From positions 1 through 19,157 of the forward strand of contig CALRZT010000050.1 of the NCBI GenBank assembly GCA_943372725.1: a stretch of DNA of 19,157 bases. The letters are read 5' to 3'. Positions 17,728-19,157 of the stretch are shown here, one piece after another (position 1 is the stretch's first letter; each line of letters opens with the position of its first letter). Both the position numbers and the translations under genes were made by a program. A model generated the notes under the pieces. The model did no database searches. It had not been told where the DNA came from and saw only the letters and a list, made by a program, of their open reading frames with translations. Origin of the DNA: CAMDHY01 sp943372725 (GTDB lineage Bacteria; Pseudomonadota; Alphaproteobacteria; Rhizobiales; Segnochrobactraceae).

Positions 17728-17751
17728 GGCGCGTCCGCCGATGCGCCTTTT
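17728..17751 (+). terminator. Intrinsic terminator of valS
   Basis: GGCGCGTC pairs with GATGCGCC (8 pairs, one G-U) around the tetraloop CGCC, followed at once by TTTT. It lies 31 nt after the valS stop and before the DUF2155 gene, so the latter should have its own promoter, which I could not pick out. Confidence 0.75.
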
Positions 17752-17829
17752 CTCCGCCGGATCGCAGTGCTAAAGCGGCGCCGAGGGGAGGCCAGACCGG
17801 CCGCCCCGGCGTTCCACCGACGGGTTTCG

Positions 17830-18453
17830 ATGGCAAGTCTCAGCGCGGCAGGGCGGTTCGCCGGTGTTCTCTTGGCGGCCGCGGGAGCCCTGAGCCCGGC
17901 GGCGGCACAAGTGGTCGAGATTCCGCCCGAGCCGGAGGTCGCCACGCCGGCGCCGCCGCGCGACACCAAGCTCTCGAACGCGGTCGCGGTGTTCGCCGGT
18001 CTCGACAAGATTACCGGTCGCATCATCGCCTTCGACGTCTACATCGACGAGACGGTGCAGTTCGGCGCCCTCAGGGTGACGCCGCGGGTCTGCTACTCGC
18101 GCCCGTCCTCGGAGACGCCGCAGACGGATGGCTTCATCGAGGTCGACGAGATCACCCTCGACAACCGCATCCAGCGCATCTTCACCGGCTGGATGTTTGC
18201 CGCGAGCCCCGGGCTCAACGCCGTCGACCACGCGATCTACGACGTCTGGCTGACCGACTGCCGCGCCTCGTCCGACGTGGCGCCGCCGGAAGGCTTCGAC
18301 ATGTCGCGCTTCACGGAAGACGAGGTGGAACTGATCGAGCGGCCGCCCGGCTGGTTCCCGCTGCCGCTGCCGAAGCCCTTGATCATCCCGCCGAGCACCG
18401 ACGCGCCGGTGGCCGGTGCGTCGGGCCCGGATTCAGACGCTCCCGAGGATTGA
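17830..18453 (+). CDS. Secreted DUF2155 domain protein
   Basis: A 207-residue protein with a signal peptide: hydrophobic GVLLAAAGALSPAAA, with likely cleavage after Ala26. The DUF2155 domain spans about residues 47-146: FAGLDKITGRIIAFDVYIDE (55-74), ALRVTPRVCYSRP, EVDEITLDNRI, IFTGWMFAASPGL and YDVWLTDC. Two cysteines (88 and 144) could form a disulfide in the periplasm. The tail is rich in Pro and Asp. The family is found mainly in alphaproteobacteria next to aat, and its function is unknown; an envelope role is plausible given export. ATG 17830 gives a normal signal peptide; the longer frame overlaps valS. The last 21 bp overlap the aat gene on the other strand. Confidence 0.9.
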   Translation: MASLSAAGRFAGVLLAAAGALSPAAAQVVEIPPEPEVATPAPPRDTKLSNAVAVFAGLDKITGRIIAFDVYIDETVQFGALRVTPRVCYSRPSSETPQTDGFIEVDEITLDNRIQRIFTGWMFAASPGLNAVDHAIYDVWLTDCRASSDVAPPEGFDMSRFTEDEVELIERPPGWFPLPLPKPLIIPPSTDAPVAGASGPDSDAPED

Positions 18454-19101
18454 GATCGCGTCGGCGCCGCTCAGGGCGAGCGGCGCGCGTGTGAAGTCGC
18501 CGAAGCCGTCGAGAGCCCCGTCCAACTGCCGCTGATAGTCGCGCCGCCCGATCTCGATCGCGCCGAAGCGGGCGAGGTGGTCGGTGACGAACTGGGTGTC
18601 GAGCAGTGTGAAGCCGCCGGCGACGAGGCGTGCCACAAGATGCACCAGCGCCACCTTGGAGGCGTCGCGCTCGCGGCTGAACATGCTCTCGCCAAAGAAC
18701 GCCTTGCCGAGACGCACGCCGTAGAGGCCGCCGACGAGACGGCCGTCCCGCCACGCCTCGATCGAGTGGCCGTGACCGATGGCGTGCAGGTCGCCGTAGA
18801 GGCGGCGGATGCGGGTGTTGATCCAGGTCTTCCGCCGCCCCGGCACGGGTGCCGCGCAGCCGTCCATGACGGCGGCGAAGTCGTGATCGACGCGGACCTC
18901 GAAGCGGTCGGAGCGCACGGTCCGCGCCAGCCGATGCGGGATGTGGAAGCGGTCGAGCGGAATGATGCCGCGGCGGTCCGGCTCGATCCAGTAGAGCCCC
19001 GGATCGTCGGCCGATTCCGCCATCGGGAAGATGCCGCAGGCATAGGCCTTCAGCAGCACCTGGGGCGTGATCTCGAGGACGACGTCGTTCTTGCCGGTCA
19101 T
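18433..19101 (-). CDS. aat: Leucyl/phenylalanyl-tRNA--protein transferase
   Basis: Aat (222 residues) moves Leu or Phe from aminoacyl-tRNA to the N-terminal Arg or Lys of proteins, marking them for ClpS-ClpAP degradation (N-end rule). Family motifs are clear: YACGIFPM (20-27), YWIEPDRRGIIPL (37-49), GHSIEAW (111-117), GGLYGVRLGKAFFGESMFS (124-142) and LLDTQFVTDHL (167-177). The GNAT-like fold is complete and the length is normal. ATG 19101 is chosen over GTG 19143 because homology starts shortly after it and GGCGGAAG lies just upstream. It converges on the DUF2155 gene with a 21-bp overlap and no terminator between them. Confidence 0.96.
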   Translation of the reverse strand: MTGKNDVVLEITPQVLLKAYACGIFPMAESADDPGLYWIEPDRRGIIPLDRFHIPHRLARTVRSDRFEVRVDHDFAAVMDGCAAPVPGRRKTWINTRIRRLYGDLHAIGHGHSIEAWRDGRLVGGLYGVRLGKAFFGESMFSRERDASKVALVHLVARLVAGGFTLLDTQFVTDHLARFGAIEIGRRDYQRQLDGALDGFGDFTRAPLALSGADAISILGSV

Positions 19102-19157
19102 CGTCTTCCGCCATCTGGCGGCCGTCGGAGCCGCTCGGCTCACGCGTGCGAGCCGAG
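19102..19157. other. Upstream edge of aat
   Basis: Only 56 bases remain. They hold the aat Shine-Dalgarno region (minus strand GGCGGAAGACG before the ATG) and a possible GTG start at 19143. Nothing else can be supported. Confidence 0.5.

Overview
The window reads as an ordinary chromosomal segment of a high-GC alphaproteobacterium, most likely of the order Hyphomicrobiales (Rhizobiales). The evidence is the very high GC content, the gene order methyltransferase-tolC-popZ-valS-DUF2155-aat, which I recall as conserved in that group, a PopZ (DUF2497) polar organizer, and a small DUF1127 gene. I see no insertion sequence, phage gene, tRNA, rRNA or CRISPR array.

Layout. (1) 1-4642, minus: the first 1547 residues of a modular type I polyketide synthase (KS-AT-DH-methyltransferase-like), cut by the window edge. 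(2) 4643-5325: a long non-coding gap with an AT-rich patch. (3) 5326-7784, plus: a probable operon of an RluA-type pseudouridine synthase, a PaaI-type hotdog thioesterase (ATGA overlap) and an isovaleryl-CoA dehydrogenase. (4) 7899-8203, minus: a 49-residue DUF1127 gene followed by three tandem stem-loops, each with CCCCUCCCC in its loop, the last one ending in a T-run. This matches the layout of the 'cuckoo'/CcsR anti-Shine-Dalgarno small RNAs of alphaproteobacteria, and a heat-shock-sigma-like promoter lies upstream. (5) 8528-11446, minus: uvrA. (6) 11649-18453, plus: a divergent protein-isoaspartate-methyltransferase-like protein, a TolC-family outer-membrane channel, popZ, valS with a clear intrinsic terminator, and a secreted DUF2155 protein. 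(7) 18433-19101, minus: aat, overlapping the DUF2155 gene tail to tail by 21 bp.

Functionally the window mixes housekeeping (excision repair, valyl-tRNA charging, N-end rule, cell pole organisation), envelope export (TolC, DUF2155), acyl-CoA metabolism (thioesterase and IVD) and one secondary-metabolite or specialised-lipid gene (the PKS). The most interesting element is the DUF1127-linked triple-hairpin RNA: its C4-U-C4 loops differ from the CCUCCUCCC motif described in Rhodobacter, and it would be an uncatalogued member of a stress-RNA family. All identifications come from reading the sequence and from recalled family motifs; no database search was run.
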